Positions 33,525-45,328 of a stretch of 64,000 nt of DNA are shown one piece after another. Each line of letters begins with the position of its first letter. The first letter of the stretch is position 1. The translations under genes were made by a program, and so were the position numbers. Location: contig OZ020263.1 in NCBI GenBank assembly GCA_963971285.1, positions 4,092,001-4,156,000 on the forward strand, written 5' to 3'. The notes beneath the pieces are model-generated. The model saw nothing but the letters and a program-made list of their open reading frames with translations, made no database searches and was not told the origin of the DNA. The DNA comes from Astropecten irregularis. Its lineage: Eukaryota > Echinodermata > Asteroidea > Paxillosida > Astropectinidae.

Positions 33525-33785
33525 AGTCCACCTTTGATCTTGCCTACTCCCACACCACTTTGTCCCCTTGCCCTGACTTGCCCACCTCTATCCTCTCTTT
33601 GTGGTTTCCCAGCCTTATTGCATGCTTTCCCTGTTTCTCTGGTCACTTTGTCCCCCTTTTGTTCTTATCCTCTCATCCATGTATCTGTATCTTTACTTTA
33701 ATGTTAATTGTCCTCTTGTCATTAGGCCTTTGAGAAAGATCCTGCTAGGATCGAAACGTCAGGCCCTCCTCGCTCCAAGCATTTT
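33525..33785 (+). repeat. Family E long copy with pyrimidine-rich lead
   Basis: A C/T-rich stretch (ctccctcatcc type) is followed by 'tttgagaaagatcctgctag' and 'ggccctcctcgctccaagc'. The same order, shorter, occurs at about 53600-53740. It may be the 3' end of a retroposon, which is inference. The 79-codon open frame here is not a gene. Confidence 0.5.
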
Positions 33786-34842
33786 AGTTGAGATTGTGTA
33801 AGATTTACCAGGTTGACCAATTGTGATGTAAAGTCTAGTTGCAATTCTCAGGCTGGGTGATTCTGATTCACCATGCCCGCCTCAGTGGTCACAAGCCAAG
33901 AATAGTCATGTTCACTCAAGATAACCCCTCAACCAAATTGTCAGTCTTTTGCCTCTTTATTTTATGGAAGTAAGCAATAGAAGAAAAGAACCAGTGTTAC
34001 AAACATATTTTATTATTAGGAAGAAGAAAGATGAGTGATTGGTTTGAATTGAGACAGGTCAAAGGAAAGGGGCCATATGGGTTGCAGGTAAAGAGTTCCT
34101 AGTCCCTGCGTGTGAAGAAGCTGAAAGAGTACCGCAGATACAGTTTCCTCTGGACTAAAAAGGAGAAAAATCAGAGCCTAACCCTTAATACAAAAAATGC
34201 TTTCAAGACATTCCTTTTGGGACAAAGTCTGTCTGGTCTGTCACAGTCCTTGGTGGTGTTGAAGATGGAGGCATTGCAATGAAATGAAGTGGAAAGTTTT
34301 ACCCCCTCTGTTTAGGGTGGGGTGACCCCCTGGGGGATCTTTACTCTCTCAGTGGTTAACCTCACTTGACCCAGTTTTGAGGAGTAGGCCTGTAGTACCA
34401 CATACAGTTGGCTATACTGCTACAACACTGTTCAGCATATGGTGTGTTTGTCTTGGAGTGAGGGGTTTGGGTGGGTGGGGCTTTGACAGGTTTAGGGTTT
34501 TCTGTGGTCAAGGGATACCTACCTGACCCAGTGGTAATGGTGGGAGGGGCTGGGCACATGTAGACACAGAATTGTACTAGGGTAATTTGTTCAATCTGCT
34601 CTCTTACCCAAAATCACATGCATAAAAATTGAATACATACAGAATAGAAATGACCATGTCCTCAACTCAAGTTAAATTGGCAATACTGCAAGAGATATTA
34701 AAAAAGAAAACTTGTGTACAATTTGGGATTTCTTCATTTCATTTACTTCAACAACAGGCCAAGTTTTTAATTTGCTTTTGGATTACATGTAGGTGTACAT
34801 AATAATGGAGCTAGACTTCATAAAGTTTTTTTTGCTATCTTT
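33786..34842. other. Gene-free stretch, nothing recognised
   Basis: Short open frames only. Confidence 0.45.
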
Positions 34843-35205
34843 AAAGGGTATGTACAATGTTGGTAAAGTTGGCAGAACAGCACTCACACTTTGTCTAATC
34901 CAACATGTACATAAAATAACACACCTGTGAAATCAATCGGACATCTGAGTCCCGAGAAAATGGCGAAAACCTGGCTCAATTTTTCTTATAAAAATACAAA
35001 GAAGGTTTTTTGATCTTGCCAAGATCAAAAATGTTTTTGGTGTTTGGTTTTAACTTTCTGGGTATAAATACATCATTCTGGGCAGAAACAATTTAACGAT
35101 AATTAAGTTTCTACCAGCACCATCTTCATACCCTAAAAGTTACGCGTAAATCTGTGAACGTTTCTGTTTTGGTTCATTATCAGTGTTGTACCATATAGAG
35201 GAAGG
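34843..35205. mobile_element. Family A MITE (GGTAAAGTTGGCAGAACAGC subfamily)
   Basis: It starts TTTAAAGGGTATGTACAATG and ends 'tatcagtgttgtaccatata'. It shares 'ttggtaaagttg-agaacagc' with the copies at 1 and 48748. It is non-coding. Confidence 0.75.
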
Positions 35206-35788
35206 CCTCCTCTATGGTTGTATATATGCCCTAAAAGGGGTTGTTATATAATATGAGTCTGGACTATGGACTGCACACCAGTATCACACCTCAAGGCTTT
35301 ACCCAGCTGTCTGGCTGTCTGGATATTTTGTTTGTTGTTTTGGAGACCCTTGCTGTTAAATTGCCAATTTGCATCAGCATACTGACAGTATTGCAACACC
35401 AGTAGATATGTACCATCTTGTTCAGCACTACCCAAATTTGGGACACTGAGCTGATTTTGGAATTGAAAGTTGTTCTGTCTTCGGCTTTGCATAATCTCCG
35501 TACTTTCCCAAACATTATAGGTCACAGCTCTATGGTCACAACAGAACTCTGTAATGGTCATCAGTCATCACAGACGTGTATTAGATAGATACTGAAGGAA
35601 AAATCCCTTGCTCTTCTCAGTCCATGTTTGTTCATAAAAAGTGCGGAGGCGGTTGCCATAGCAACAGCTTCATCTGAGATTATTATCTAGCCTGTGTCCG
35701 CTCAGTCCTTGAAATGAGAAAGAAAACAATGAAATTGCAATTTTACTCCTAATCACATTTTGAACTTCGGTAACCATCAGCTGCAGTC
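35206..35788. other. Mostly unrecognised, with one minus-strand exon candidate
   Basis: See 35303-35548. The remainder has no feature that I can name. Confidence 0.4.
35303..35548 (-). other. Weak exon candidate, 82 codons, phase 1-1
   Basis: On the minus strand an acceptor-like 'gatgaccattacag' precedes 35548, and CTGG|GTAAAG follows 35303. The 246 bases are open in one frame, with a varied, non-repetitive composition (for example VWESTEIMQSRRQNNF). Phase 1-1 exons are common in extracellular modules, but no domain is recognised. Confidence 0.2.
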
Positions 35789-36033
35789 CTGGGGGAAATT
35801 TCATAGAGCTGCTTAGCACAATAAATTGCTTAGCACAAAAATAGCTTGCCCAATAAAACAAACCACCATTGAAAATTCTATTTGATATTCATGGTCAGTG
35901 AGCAACAGCCAAAGAACAATTGCAAGTGATACACAACACATGGAAATTTGTTTGTTAATCCTGTTTTTACTGAGACAGAAATGTCATGCTTAGTGAATTT
36001 CTGTGCTAAGCAGCTCTATGAAATTGGCCCCTG
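35789..36033. mobile_element. Family B MITE, full copy
   Basis: The ends are inverted: 'aatttcatagagctgcttag' at the left and 'taagcagctctatgaaattg' then GCCCCTG at the right. The interior contains 'catggtcagtgagcaacagc' and 'ttttactgagacagaaatgt'. Confidence 0.85.
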
Positions 36034-36714
36034 AACTTAGTACAGGACTACAGTCGCTACAAAATTGTAAATTACCACTGCAGTGCTGCACAAGAGTTGA
36101 AGCGACAGTAAAAAAAAAACCTGAGTAGGCCTATTACATGTACATCAAGCCAAAATATACTGCCCTTTCCCAAATTGTTCTTGGTTTGGTTTTTCATTTT
36201 TCTTTTGCCTGTCCAGAATTTGACAGGTGGCCAGGTGGCCAGAGAGTAGATTCTGCAGTGGACTGCACAAGCAAATAAACAATAAACAATATCACAACGG
36301 CTATCAATTTATCACTTTGTCGTGAAATTTCAATTTTGATCACGTCACACCTACTGTCCCAGCATCCAATATCAGTTAAAGTGAAGTGGTGGTCATGTTT
36401 GTTATGAGATGGTGATTTGTTTTTCTCTTACTGCAAAATATAATATAATATGGATCACTCTCTACCTGGTATTATATACATGTACTGATCGACTGAGCTG
36501 TCATCACTTTCGGCTGTAATTTCATACAGGGCGCATGAAAGATTGTTGTCACAAACAAGTCCGGGAGAAGTGATACCGTTGAGTGGGAGAAAGATGATAG
36601 ATTTGAATCTTTCTGCCTTAGTATGAAACTTCTGTAGCTGAACTGGATATCGTGTGAAAACTTTTAATTGACTCAGGAAAACATTCACGATTGATTGAGT
36701 TTTGAAGAAAAAAT
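36034..36714. other. Gene-free stretch, nothing recognised
   Basis: Minus-strand open frame of 77 codons at 36455-36688 with no domain. Confidence 0.45.
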
Positions 36715-36868
36715 GGGGTCGATTTCACGAAGCCCCGGCCTGTGATCGATCGTATCTCGAGTTACGAAGGATAACCCATCATAGGGGGCCTATCCCATGT
36801 AGGGCTTCAATGCATCAAAAGTCCTATGATTGATAGTAAGTTACAAAGAGTTTGGTGAAATCGACAGC
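36715..36868. mobile_element. Family D MITE, copy 1
   Basis: GGGGTCGATTTCACGAAGCC at the left and 'gagtttggtgaaatcgac' at the right, inverted partners. The interior 'cgagttacgaaggataaccc' is shared with 59448 and 59825. Confidence 0.8.
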
Positions 36869-37199
36869 TGATCCAATAGATTGCAGTTTTACTGGGATCA
36901 ATTGACACTTGAGAGTTTGGGTGAAATTTATTTGATTTACGATGAACTTTAAATACCTCAATGCCATTTTGACATTTTTTCACATCAGAGTTGAAGCAAT
37001 ACCACTTTGTGTGTAGGAGGTAGTTGATCGTATCTTTGTGATATCACCAGCTTTATAGTAAAACCTGTATGAATCCAAACTTCCATTGTGTGGCTGTAAG
37101 CCATGCAGTCACTTCGTGCATGATTTTACGATCCAGGAGTCGCTGTGTCAGATCCTAATAAGCTTTTCGCGAATTAAAATTGAACAATATCTTTCAATT
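36869..37199. other. Gene-free stretch, nothing recognised
   Basis: No feature recognised. Confidence 0.45.
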
Positions 37200-37260
37200 T
37201 GCCTTTGAGAAAGATCCTGTTAGGATCGAAACGCGTCAGGCCCTCCTAACTTTAAGCATT
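37200..37260 (+). repeat. Family E fragment
   Basis: 'ctttgagaaagatcctgtta' then 'ggatcgaaacgcgtcaggcc' and 'ctcctaactttaagcat'. Same tail as 33724-33785. Confidence 0.65.
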
Positions 37261-37544
37261 TGATATATTTCAGGTCATTTTGGCTGATGAGCAGTTTGCA
37301 GCAGTTTATTACTTGTATTGAACAATAGCTGGTAGACTCTCCCCCTCTCTCTAAGTCGTTCTCAGACGAACCTTCCATCGTCGCTTCCAGTCATTCCAGT
37401 TTTCGATACTTCCGGCCAGCTCGCTGGTGCTAATTTGCACTCCTGCGTCCTTCTTGAAAACGCCCAGATATGTTATTGTAGGACGTCCTCGTGCCCGGTG
37501 CCCATGCCCTGGAGCCGTACGACCCAGCTACAGGATCATACCCC
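37261..37544. other. Gene-free stretch, nothing recognised
   Basis: 'gtaggacgtcctcgtgcccggtgcc' is GC-richer than its surroundings and could be a decayed coding trace. It is not identifiable. Confidence 0.35.
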
Positions 37545-37790
37545 CAGGGGCCAATTTCATAGAGCTGCTTAGCACAAAAAAATGGCTAAGCATGAAATTT
37601 CTGCCTCGATAACAACAGGATTCATGACCAAATTTCCAAGTGTTGTGTATCACTTGCAATTGTTCTTTGGCTGTTGTTCGCTGACCATGAATATCAAATC
37701 TAATTTTCAATGGTGGTTTGTTTTATTGGGCAAGCCATTTTTGTGCTAAGCAATTTTTTGTGCTAAGCATCTCTATGAAATTGGCCCCTG
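37545..37790. mobile_element. Family B MITE, full copy
   Basis: CAGGGGCCAATTTCATAGAG at the left and CTCTATGAAATTGGCCCCTG at the right. This is the cleanest pair of ends in the window. The interior is in the opposite orientation to 35789-36033. Confidence 0.9.
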
Positions 37791-38390
37791 GTCTGAGAAC
37801 GTGTTTACGCTACTGAGTATCACAGACATGAAACAAGCCATGCAATGGATGGACTTTTGAACCTCTGGTCAGAACCAAATTCTCATTCAACCTTTGAATC
37901 ACCTGTCAAAAAGTTAATGCCACCAAGCTATATGAGAGTCAAGAGGATAAACAGTTGCTGACGTGATTTATTAATATTCCTATCAATAACAAAATGGTAT
38001 TAACATTCTTGAGCTTTTTGGAAGTTTTTTCACTGCCTCGTGAAAATAAATAAAATACCGAGCAGTTCAGAGTAGTGGGACCAGGGTGCATGGGACACGG
38101 TGCACGACCATTCAATATGGCTGTTGGTAGGGTTCAGACTGATGCGTAAAATTAAAAATAAATTTCCACTCCATCTTTAGGTTGAAGTAAATTGTCAGTC
38201 TTGTTTCTTGGATCAACCATTGGTGCTATTTTAGGTGTCAGTTTCTTTTTTTTTAATGATGTGTGTTTGTAAAGATTTGGGTGGATTCTGATTCCATGGA
38301 TATTAAAAAGAGAAACTGAACTGGCTGAAAAAAATATGTAAAATGGAAGTCAACAATCACAAAACAGATTCAGAGCACCAGGGTACTCTA
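37791..38390. other. Gene-free stretch, nothing recognised
   Basis: No feature recognised. Confidence 0.45.
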
Positions 38391-38510
38391 TTATTGTATG
38401 GTCATTGAAAAGTGAACAAAGAAAAATTGATTGGAGCAGGATTTGAACCAGTGACCTTCGGAATACAGTACCGGCACTCAATACTAACTGAGCTATCCAG
38501 CCATACAATA
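38391..38510 (-). mobile_element. tRNA-like SINE head, minus strand
   Basis: On the minus strand TAGCTCAGTTAGT (38483-38495) is a near-perfect box A and GGTTCAAATCC (38439-38449) a perfect box B. The acceptor arms do not pair well, so a functional tRNA is unlikely. The unit is flanked by an inverted pair, TATTGTATGG / CCATACAATA. Confidence 0.6.
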
Positions 38511-39344
38511 TGTTGGTGGTGTCCCTAATAGTCAATTATCTTTGTTCGTTTGGCAGTCAGAAGCCATGAAACCACTCACATAATGCTATATCCCAAGGAT
38601 CATTTTAATGCAGCATTAATTTAACAATGCTGCAGCAACCTGAGAAACAGTACATGAGGGTCACTCAAAGAGGATGCGGCTTATTTTAATCAATATAATC
38701 ATCAAATAACCACAAACAACCATTATTTTTCATTCAATAAAAAAAAAATGTAATTCCAGAAAAGTATCTATCAATATTTGAGATCTATCTTGTGAATTGT
38801 CTTGGGATAGAGAGATGGTTTTCAAAGAAAGAAGAATATTTCGTGCAACATAGGCCCTACTCAAATCAAATTGAGAATAAGTGACTGCAATTCATTCAAA
38901 ATTCCTAAAATTCTATGGCAACCAAGATACAGACACAAATTCTCAATTTGTTGTTTCAGGGGCAAAAGTTCAAATATCCCTCATTGTGATTTTGCCATGT
39001 TGAATGCAGCAAAATGAACCGCAAATTCAATAATGGGCCGAAATTTGACATTGAAATGCATTCATGTAGCAAGACAATTAGATTTCATCATACGTTTGAC
39101 ATTTTGTATTCAGCAGAGTTGTGCATGTATCCAGGGTGAGTTAATTTTGTTGGCTTGCTATATTTGGTTGCCCCTGACCCGTGGTTATTTGCTTTTGTTT
39201 TGATTGTTTCTTCTTTTGTTTTTATTCAATCAAGGAGACTGGGACAATTGAAGCAGTGTTTGCTCTTTGATTTGTTATTACTTTGTTGTTTTATGTAATT
39301 TATTTGAGTGTTCTGGGAGATTTTTTATCTACAGTTATCTGTCA
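38511..39344. other. Gene-free stretch, nothing recognised
   Basis: No feature recognised. Confidence 0.45.
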
Positions 39345-39463
39345 TGGGGTCGATTTCACAAAACACATCATAACTTACTATCAATCGACAATCGTAGGAC
39401 TTATGATGCATTGCAGCCCTTCGATCCATAAGACTGAAATTGACCCCTGTGAAATTGACCCCT
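39345..39463. mobile_element. Family D MITE fragment
   Basis: 'ggggtcgatttcacaaaaca' at the left, and two successive 'gaaattgacccctg' words at the right. The interior 'cttactatcaatcgacaatcgtagg' is the family D core in reverse orientation. Confidence 0.65.
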
Positions 39464-40436
39464 GGTCAGTTGTTGGGCTAGAACAAACTATAGGCGATCA
39501 GATCAATGCAAAAATACTTAGATAAACCAATTCCCGTTCCAGTAACTGCCGGTCTGGGAGAACATTATACACAGATGGTTGATGAAAATACAGAGAACTC
39601 AAATTTGCAAAGTTCAACACATGTCAGTTGCACAAACGGTAGAAATCTGCAAAGAAAAAAAATTCTGTCAAAATCATTGAAACAGACCACATACGCCATG
39701 CGCTTGCAATAGACGTGTCTCCAGATGCCCCTACATTTGTTCAAACTTGCACACCTTGAAACCTTAATTTATTGTCATGTTTTTGACATTTCATTGCAGC
39801 TGTTTAAATAATTAATTGAATTCAACAAAATTTGGTACAAAGTTTTTAACTTGAATGTTGCTCTTGTTGCTCAAAATTTTGTTGAATTTGATTGATTTAA
39901 GCAGCCAAAATGAAATGCTAAAAACATGACAATAAACTTTAATGGTCCCATCGTTTGGGGCGTTTCCTTTGTAGCTTAATAGTATCCATCCCCGTGGAAA
40001 GGCGGGTATTGTTGTTTTGTACCAGCCAGTACAAGTTTCTGTGAATTTGATAAGCATGGCTTTTTTTTTCTACTTAACTGAGTACATTTCTTCTACTTAT
40101 TTGCCTTCCAGGAAATACACCTACTACGTAGTTACTCTTGAAACATACTGGTATTTTTATTGATTCGGTGAACATGTGTGTAGTAATGTTCAATAATTCC
40201 TGTGGGTTCTGTTCTAGTAAGTTAAGGTCATATACTACCTCACGCAGGGGGAGCTCGTACTTATCGGATGGATTTTAGCTGGAACAAAATATGAGCGGTT
40301 TTAAAGCTTGTAAATCATGATTGGTGTGTCTATAAGGAATTAAAGGAAATTCTGAGTATAAGGAGTTTTCATCTTTACGATGCACCATTATGAAAACCTC
40401 TTCCGGGGAAAAAGTGGGGTTCTGACGCAAAGATTC
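39464..40436. other. Gene-free stretch, nothing recognised
   Basis: Short open frames (80 codons or fewer) without signature. Confidence 0.45.
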
Positions 40437-40500
40437 ATCTGAGGTCGATAAAGATCCTGCTAGGGTCGAAACACATCAGGCCCTCCTAACTCCAAGCATA
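40437..40500 (+). repeat. Family E fragment
   Basis: 'gataaagatcctgctagggt' followed by 'cgaaacacatcaggccctcc' and 'taactccaagc'. Confidence 0.65.
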
Positions 40501-41088
40501 ACATAATTTTCCATTTTATTCCCTTTCCATGGGCCCCTGCATTGACTTGAACAGGAATTCAAAGGCAACAAATTATGTCAGTTTAAAAATGTGCTTGCAT
40601 TTTTAGCAACCCACTGATATCTAGAGTATTGCCCGAGATTTTCACAAACAGTTTTTTAGATGAATATCTCAGCGATGCATCATGCGGTTTATGAGAAGTG
40701 CTCCATAAATTTTCCTCCCGGCCTCCAAGTAAGCTTTTTATAGCTGCATCGATGTTCTGTGGTCACTCCTCCATCTAGGATTATACCTGACCAATATACA
40801 CACGGAATTTCTCAACTTGTCCAAGCTCAGATTCCACGCATCGATTTGCGTCACACTTTTATTACTTTTTTTTTGTATGTGTGTGTCCTAGAAAAGCATT
40901 AAAATCTCTACAAAAAATATCTCGGGTTTCTAAGTCGGGAGGAAGATATATGTTACTGTTGTACCTCAAGTACCTTGTCCACTAGAAAGTTTTTTTCTTC
41001 AGCTATACTACAGATCTGGGCTTGAAATAATATCGCCATCGGAGGATTTGCATAAAAGCGAGTCAGTGATCCAGTCTACTCCGTGGTG
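40501..41088. other. Gene-free stretch, nothing recognised
   Basis: No feature recognised. Confidence 0.45.
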
Positions 41089-41247
41089 CCTGGGGCCGAT
41101 TTCATAAAACTTACGACGCGTCGCAGACTTTATAGATGCATCCTTTCTCTATGGACTTACCGCATAGATGCGACGCGTCGCAGCTAGGACGCGTCGCAAA
41201 TCGAGTTACGACGCGTCGCAGCTAGCTTTATGAAATCTGCCACTGGT
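41089..41247. mobile_element. Family S MITE with GACGCGTCGCA array
   Basis: TGGGGCCGATTTCATAAAAC at the left and GCTTTATGAAATCTGCCAC at the right. Four GACGCGTCGCA words lie inside. TGGTGCC flanks the element on both sides and may be the target duplication. A partial copy lies at 59628-59704. Confidence 0.75.
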
Positions 41248-41429
41248 GCCAGGAGAATATAGGCCAGTGTAACCTCTATTGTATCTACAGCTTGGATTTA
41301 TGCACACACTTATCCATGATCACGTTTAAGTTGTAGATGTAGCATGGCCTATATTTTTTGTAATGCTGATGACCAGTGTTTAAAAAAAGAGAAAATATTG
41401 GAAAAATTCCAATCTGTGTTTAATTTAAG

Positions 41430-41720
41430 GGGCATTGTAATAGACCAAAACAGAAATGTTCACTGATTTACTTCTAACTTACAGGGTATAAAGACAGTAA
41501 TTGTATAAACATATTCTTTATGCCTAAAATGCTGTATTTATCCAGAAATACACAGCTTTTCCCAGAGACAGCTATTCCCTCACAATTTGGCGTAAGAATT
41601 GCAACGTTTTTTTGCTGTTTTCTGCTGTTTCTAATGATCGCTTGAGCTGAAAATTTCACAGGTTTGTTTTTATTCCATGAGCAGCCTGCAGCAGCTACCA
41701 ACGTTGTGTCCTTTAAAAGA
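41430..41720. mobile_element. Family A MITE (Family A1 subfamily)
   Basis: 'agaccaaaacagaaatgttc' at the left, and 'cagctaccaacgttgtgtcc' then TTTAAAAG at the right. It shares 'ggcgtaagaattgcaacg' and 'attccctcacaatttgg' with the copy at 1-346 in opposite orientation. Confidence 0.75.
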
Positions 41721-41870
41721 AGAAAAACATATTTATTTAGCTAAGGAGTCAAGTAGTCCACAGATGGCTAAATATCAGTATTTTGAATATTACATGCCCT
41801 GAATTTATGCAATACACATTAGTTTCTCAAAAGAAAAAGAAACTGGTCCCCTTAGAAGCATCAGTTCAGG

Positions 41871-42164
41871 CAGGCGCGGTTCTACGGGGGGGGGGGGGGG
41901 GGGGCTGTAGCCCCCAAAAATGTTGTCTAGCCCCCCCAAAAAAATTCAAGTGAAAAAAAATCTTGAAAATACTGGATTTTTTCAGTTATTAAGCGCCAAT
42001 TACATAAAAAACACGTTGTGTGGCCTATAATGCGCATGTTTTTCGACCCCTAATAAGACATAGCAGAAGCGAGTGTTAGAAGAACCCAAAATATTGGGTC
42101 TTAGCCCCCCAAAAATAATGGCTCTTCTAGCCCCCAAAAAATGTTGGCTCTAGAACCGCGCCTG
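41871..42164. mobile_element. Family C hAT-like MITE, copy 1
   Basis: Inverted ends CAGGCGCGGTTCTA and TAGAACCGCGCCTG, with a perfect 8-bp target duplication AGTTCAGG at 41863-41870 and 42165-42172. The interior has a G run of about 17, AGCCCCCAAAAA words and a family-specific 'agcgccaattacataaaaaa' block. It is non-coding and therefore non-autonomous. The 8-bp duplication points to the hAT superfamily. Confidence 0.9.
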
Positions 42165-42172
42165 AGTTCAGG

Positions 42173-43951
42173 ACTGATCCTGGCAGAAGTATGGATATAG
42201 TTCAAAGCTTATTTCATTGATTAGTGCTAATGTACTCTGCTCACTACGACAGCTGATGTAGTCTTCTTCTTTTTATTATAAAATTTCCTTAAATCCCTTA
42301 ATATAAGATCATGTTTTATTGGCCATTGTCTAATTTGGCATAAATGTCATATATCCCCACCAATATTCTTGCATCATAGCCGCTGCAACAACACAAAACA
42401 GGTGAAGGGGGGGGGGGGCTGCCAGTTTCCATAGCAACAGTGACGCGGTAAGAGGAAAAATGAAAGTTAATGAGTATAGGCCGGCTCGTAATGGATGTTC
42501 TTCATCGGCGTATAACTCCCGAGACAATGAAAGCAACTCAAATCACTTTCCTTCTTCTTATTTTCTTTGTCAAAGAGCACAGATTAAAAAAAAAGTCAAT
42601 TAGCGTGAAAGGGATGTAGCTGAGACAGTCATCACAAAAACTTCGAAAACACCCAAGGACTCTTGTTAATAAGGGAGGCTGGCTGTCAGTTTGGCACCAA
42701 AACGGAGATAAATTTTCCGGATGATCCATCGTGATACTCATCATCGTCTTTTATAGGAAAAGGGCAGGCAATCTCGGGATGGGTAATTACAGTCTATTTC
42801 CTCAAGGTTTGGAATATATCAAGTGTTATATTTTGTTTGTCTATCTTTTGGTTTTGACATTTAATTTTGTTTTTGAGGCGAATGGGAGGGGGAGGATAGA
42901 TGTTGGGCAAAATAATTATCACTATTGATGGGAAACTTGGAAAAGAAAACTGAGTGACGTCAACGTTTTTTTTGTTAATAGAATGTTGTGTTCATCCATA
43001 TAAGGTAAAGCAGATCACACATGTATGATATTGATAGAGAGGTTACCTTTGCCAACAAAGCAGTTACTACATCATCAAGGCATCTGGAAAAAAGTTTGTA
43101 CAAATCTTAGAGTTGCCATGGTTTGAAGGCCATCTCATAGATTTGCATGTACAACCAATGCAAATACAGTGCAATGTAGAGAGGGGGTTTTCCCACTTGG
43201 TGCTTACATTTAAGGGTTGATTTCCTTGTTTGAGCAAAATTGGGAGTGCAACACTCTGTCCATGCTTTCAAATTGATACTGTAGGGGAACAAATTGTTCA
43301 TTTCTGTCGTGTTTTTAAAGCTAAAAAAGAAGGTTTTGCAGCCAACATAGCAATTAAATGATTTTTGAGTTTGTACCACGTAAAAACCAACATCTTATCA
43401 GCCTATTAATTTAATGCATTATTTGCATTTATTGTTACATACATGTTGGTGTTTAAAATTGAACTCCTTTTTGGGAATAAACAAGTTTTAGTATTCAGGA
43501 AAGCGTAACAAGATGATAAATGTGTTTTTGTTTTTTAACACCTGAACGTGTCTCCTACCACATTTAATTGACTTATCAACATGTCCCGTTGTTAAAAACC
43601 ACAACATGTTAAGATTTGGAATAATTAACACTATGGGTTCAAATAGTGTTAGAAGAATTGCGTCGCTTGAAAATATTAAACATTATAAACACTTGTTTAT
43701 AAGGTATATAGGACTTCATTGTCGGATCTGTTTCTTGATGGATCTCGTTGATATGCCATGAACCCACACAAACAGAATGTCAGCGAAATATCATTCATAA
43801 TGAGAATGGCACCTCTGCAGTCACAGTATAACTCATCTCCTCCCACACAGCAAATTAGTCTAGGAAAAATATGACATATCAGGGACAAAATTTGTCGCTG
43901 ATGTTTTTTTTTTATTTTGTAAGTGTGTTTCCCCACTGCAGGTGACAGTTG
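42173..43951. other. Gene-free stretch, nothing recognised
   Basis: A G run at about 42409-42418. Open frames up to 90 codons (43107-43379, minus) without domain. Confidence 0.45.
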
Positions 43952-44523
43952 TTAAAGGTAATATCATACTTTGGTATGAAATACAGATTTTTGGGCAAAA
44001 ATATCAAGGAAAATACAGTAACAGTCATCTGTGAAAATTTCAGTCCCATGCGGTGCCCACTTTTTGAGAAAACAGTGAAAAACGGCCACAGTATTTCTTA
44101 AGTGTTTTCTCTTTTATTTTTGATCTTTAAAAGATCAAAAATAATTTTGGTTACTGGTTTTACTCTTTTCTTGATAAATAAAGCATTTCAGGCAGAAACA
44201 TTTTAATGGTATGTTTCTATCATCACCATCTTTATACCCTGTAAGTTATAGGTAAATCTGTGAAAGATGTCTGTTTCGGTATGATACCAAAGTATGATAG
44301 TACAGTATTTCTTAAGTCTTTTCTCTTTTATTTTTGTTCTTTTAAAAGATCAAAAAGATTTTCGGTCGCTGTTTTACAATTTCTGGATAAATACACCATT
44401 TCAGGCGGAAACATTTTAACGGTATGTTTCTACCAGTACCATCTTCATAGGCTGTAGGTTATACGTAAATCTGTGAACATTTCTGTTTGGGTTTCTAACC
44501 AAAGTGTGATACTACCTTTAAAC
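43952..44523. mobile_element. Family A MITE plus a duplicated 3' half
   Basis: A complete copy from GGTAATATCATACTTTGGTA to 'ataccaaagtatgatagtac' (about 43955-44304). A second, partial copy of the 3' half follows immediately and ends 'gtgtgatactacctttaa' (about 44521). The shared 'cagtatttcttaagt-ttttctc' starts near 44091 and again near 44304, a spacing of 213 bp. The left end follows GTTAAA and the right end precedes TAAAC. Confidence 0.8.
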
Positions 44524-44994
44524 AAGCGTTTATAATGTTTAATGTTTTCAAGTGACACAATTCAAACATTATTTGAATAGTACCTTTAATCCAGACAGTT
44601 TCTTCTATTCCTTTCCTCGCTGTCTTCATTTCCTGGTCCAACTGAAGGTCGTGTACTCAGCTTTCTTGATTAAGTAACCTCTTCAGAAAAAGGAAAAACA
44701 AAATTCCGGAGAAGAAGAGATTGAGTAAAGAATAACATTCATTGGAGGTTAACACGCATTGTGTCCAAACGCCAATTAGTAGACTCTTGTTAGGCAGGTA
44801 GGGTATAGTCAGTTGTTTGCCAAAGCCAGGATGAATGAGGAAAAGATTAGCAATTTTATTCAAAGGGAGATGCGATTCCCACGAGAGAAGTCAGCCATGT
44901 ACGATCTCGCCTTCGGGCGGTGTTAAGCTGCTCCAAACTTGCCTCTGGTTTTTGGTTTTGTAACTTGGCACCAAAACGGATTCAATTTTTATAT
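44524..44994. other. Gene-free stretch, nothing recognised
   Basis: No feature recognised. Confidence 0.45.
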
Positions 44995-45002
44995 CAGCCG
45001 TG

Positions 45003-45328
45003 CAGGCGCGGTTCTAGAGCCAAAATTTTGGGGGGGCTAGAAGAGCCATTCTTTTTTTGGGGGGGCTAGAAGACCCAATATTTTGGGTTCTTCTAACACT
45101 CGCTTCTGCTATGTCTTATTAGGGGTCGAAAAACATGCACATTATAGGCCACACAACGCGTTTTTTTATGTAATTGGCGCTTAATAACTGAAAAAAATCC
45201 AGTATTTTCATGAATTTTTTTTTCACTTGCATTTTTTTGGGGAGGCTAGACAAAATTTTTGGGGGGCTACAGCCCCCCCTAGACCCCCCACCCCCCCCCC
45301 CCCCCCCCCCCCCGTAGAACCGCGCCTG
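45003..45328. mobile_element. Family C hAT-like MITE, copy 2 (inverted relative to copy 1)
   Basis: Ends CAGGCGCGGTTCTA and TAGAACCGCGCCTG, with a perfect 8-bp target duplication CAGCCGTG at 44995-45002 and 45329-45336. The interior is the reverse complement of copy 1, and the C run reaches about 26 bases. The proline-rich open frame across it reads the homopolymer and is not a gene. Confidence 0.9.

Noticed and set aside
33462-33701. 79-codon Pro/Leu-rich open frame
   Set aside because: Product of a pyrimidine-rich repeat also seen near 53600.
38431-38503. Functional tRNA gene
   Set aside because: Box A and box B are good but the acceptor arms do not pair, so a SINE head is more likely.
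43697-43936. 79-codon minus-strand open frame
   Set aside because: No domain, no splice context and AT-rich composition.
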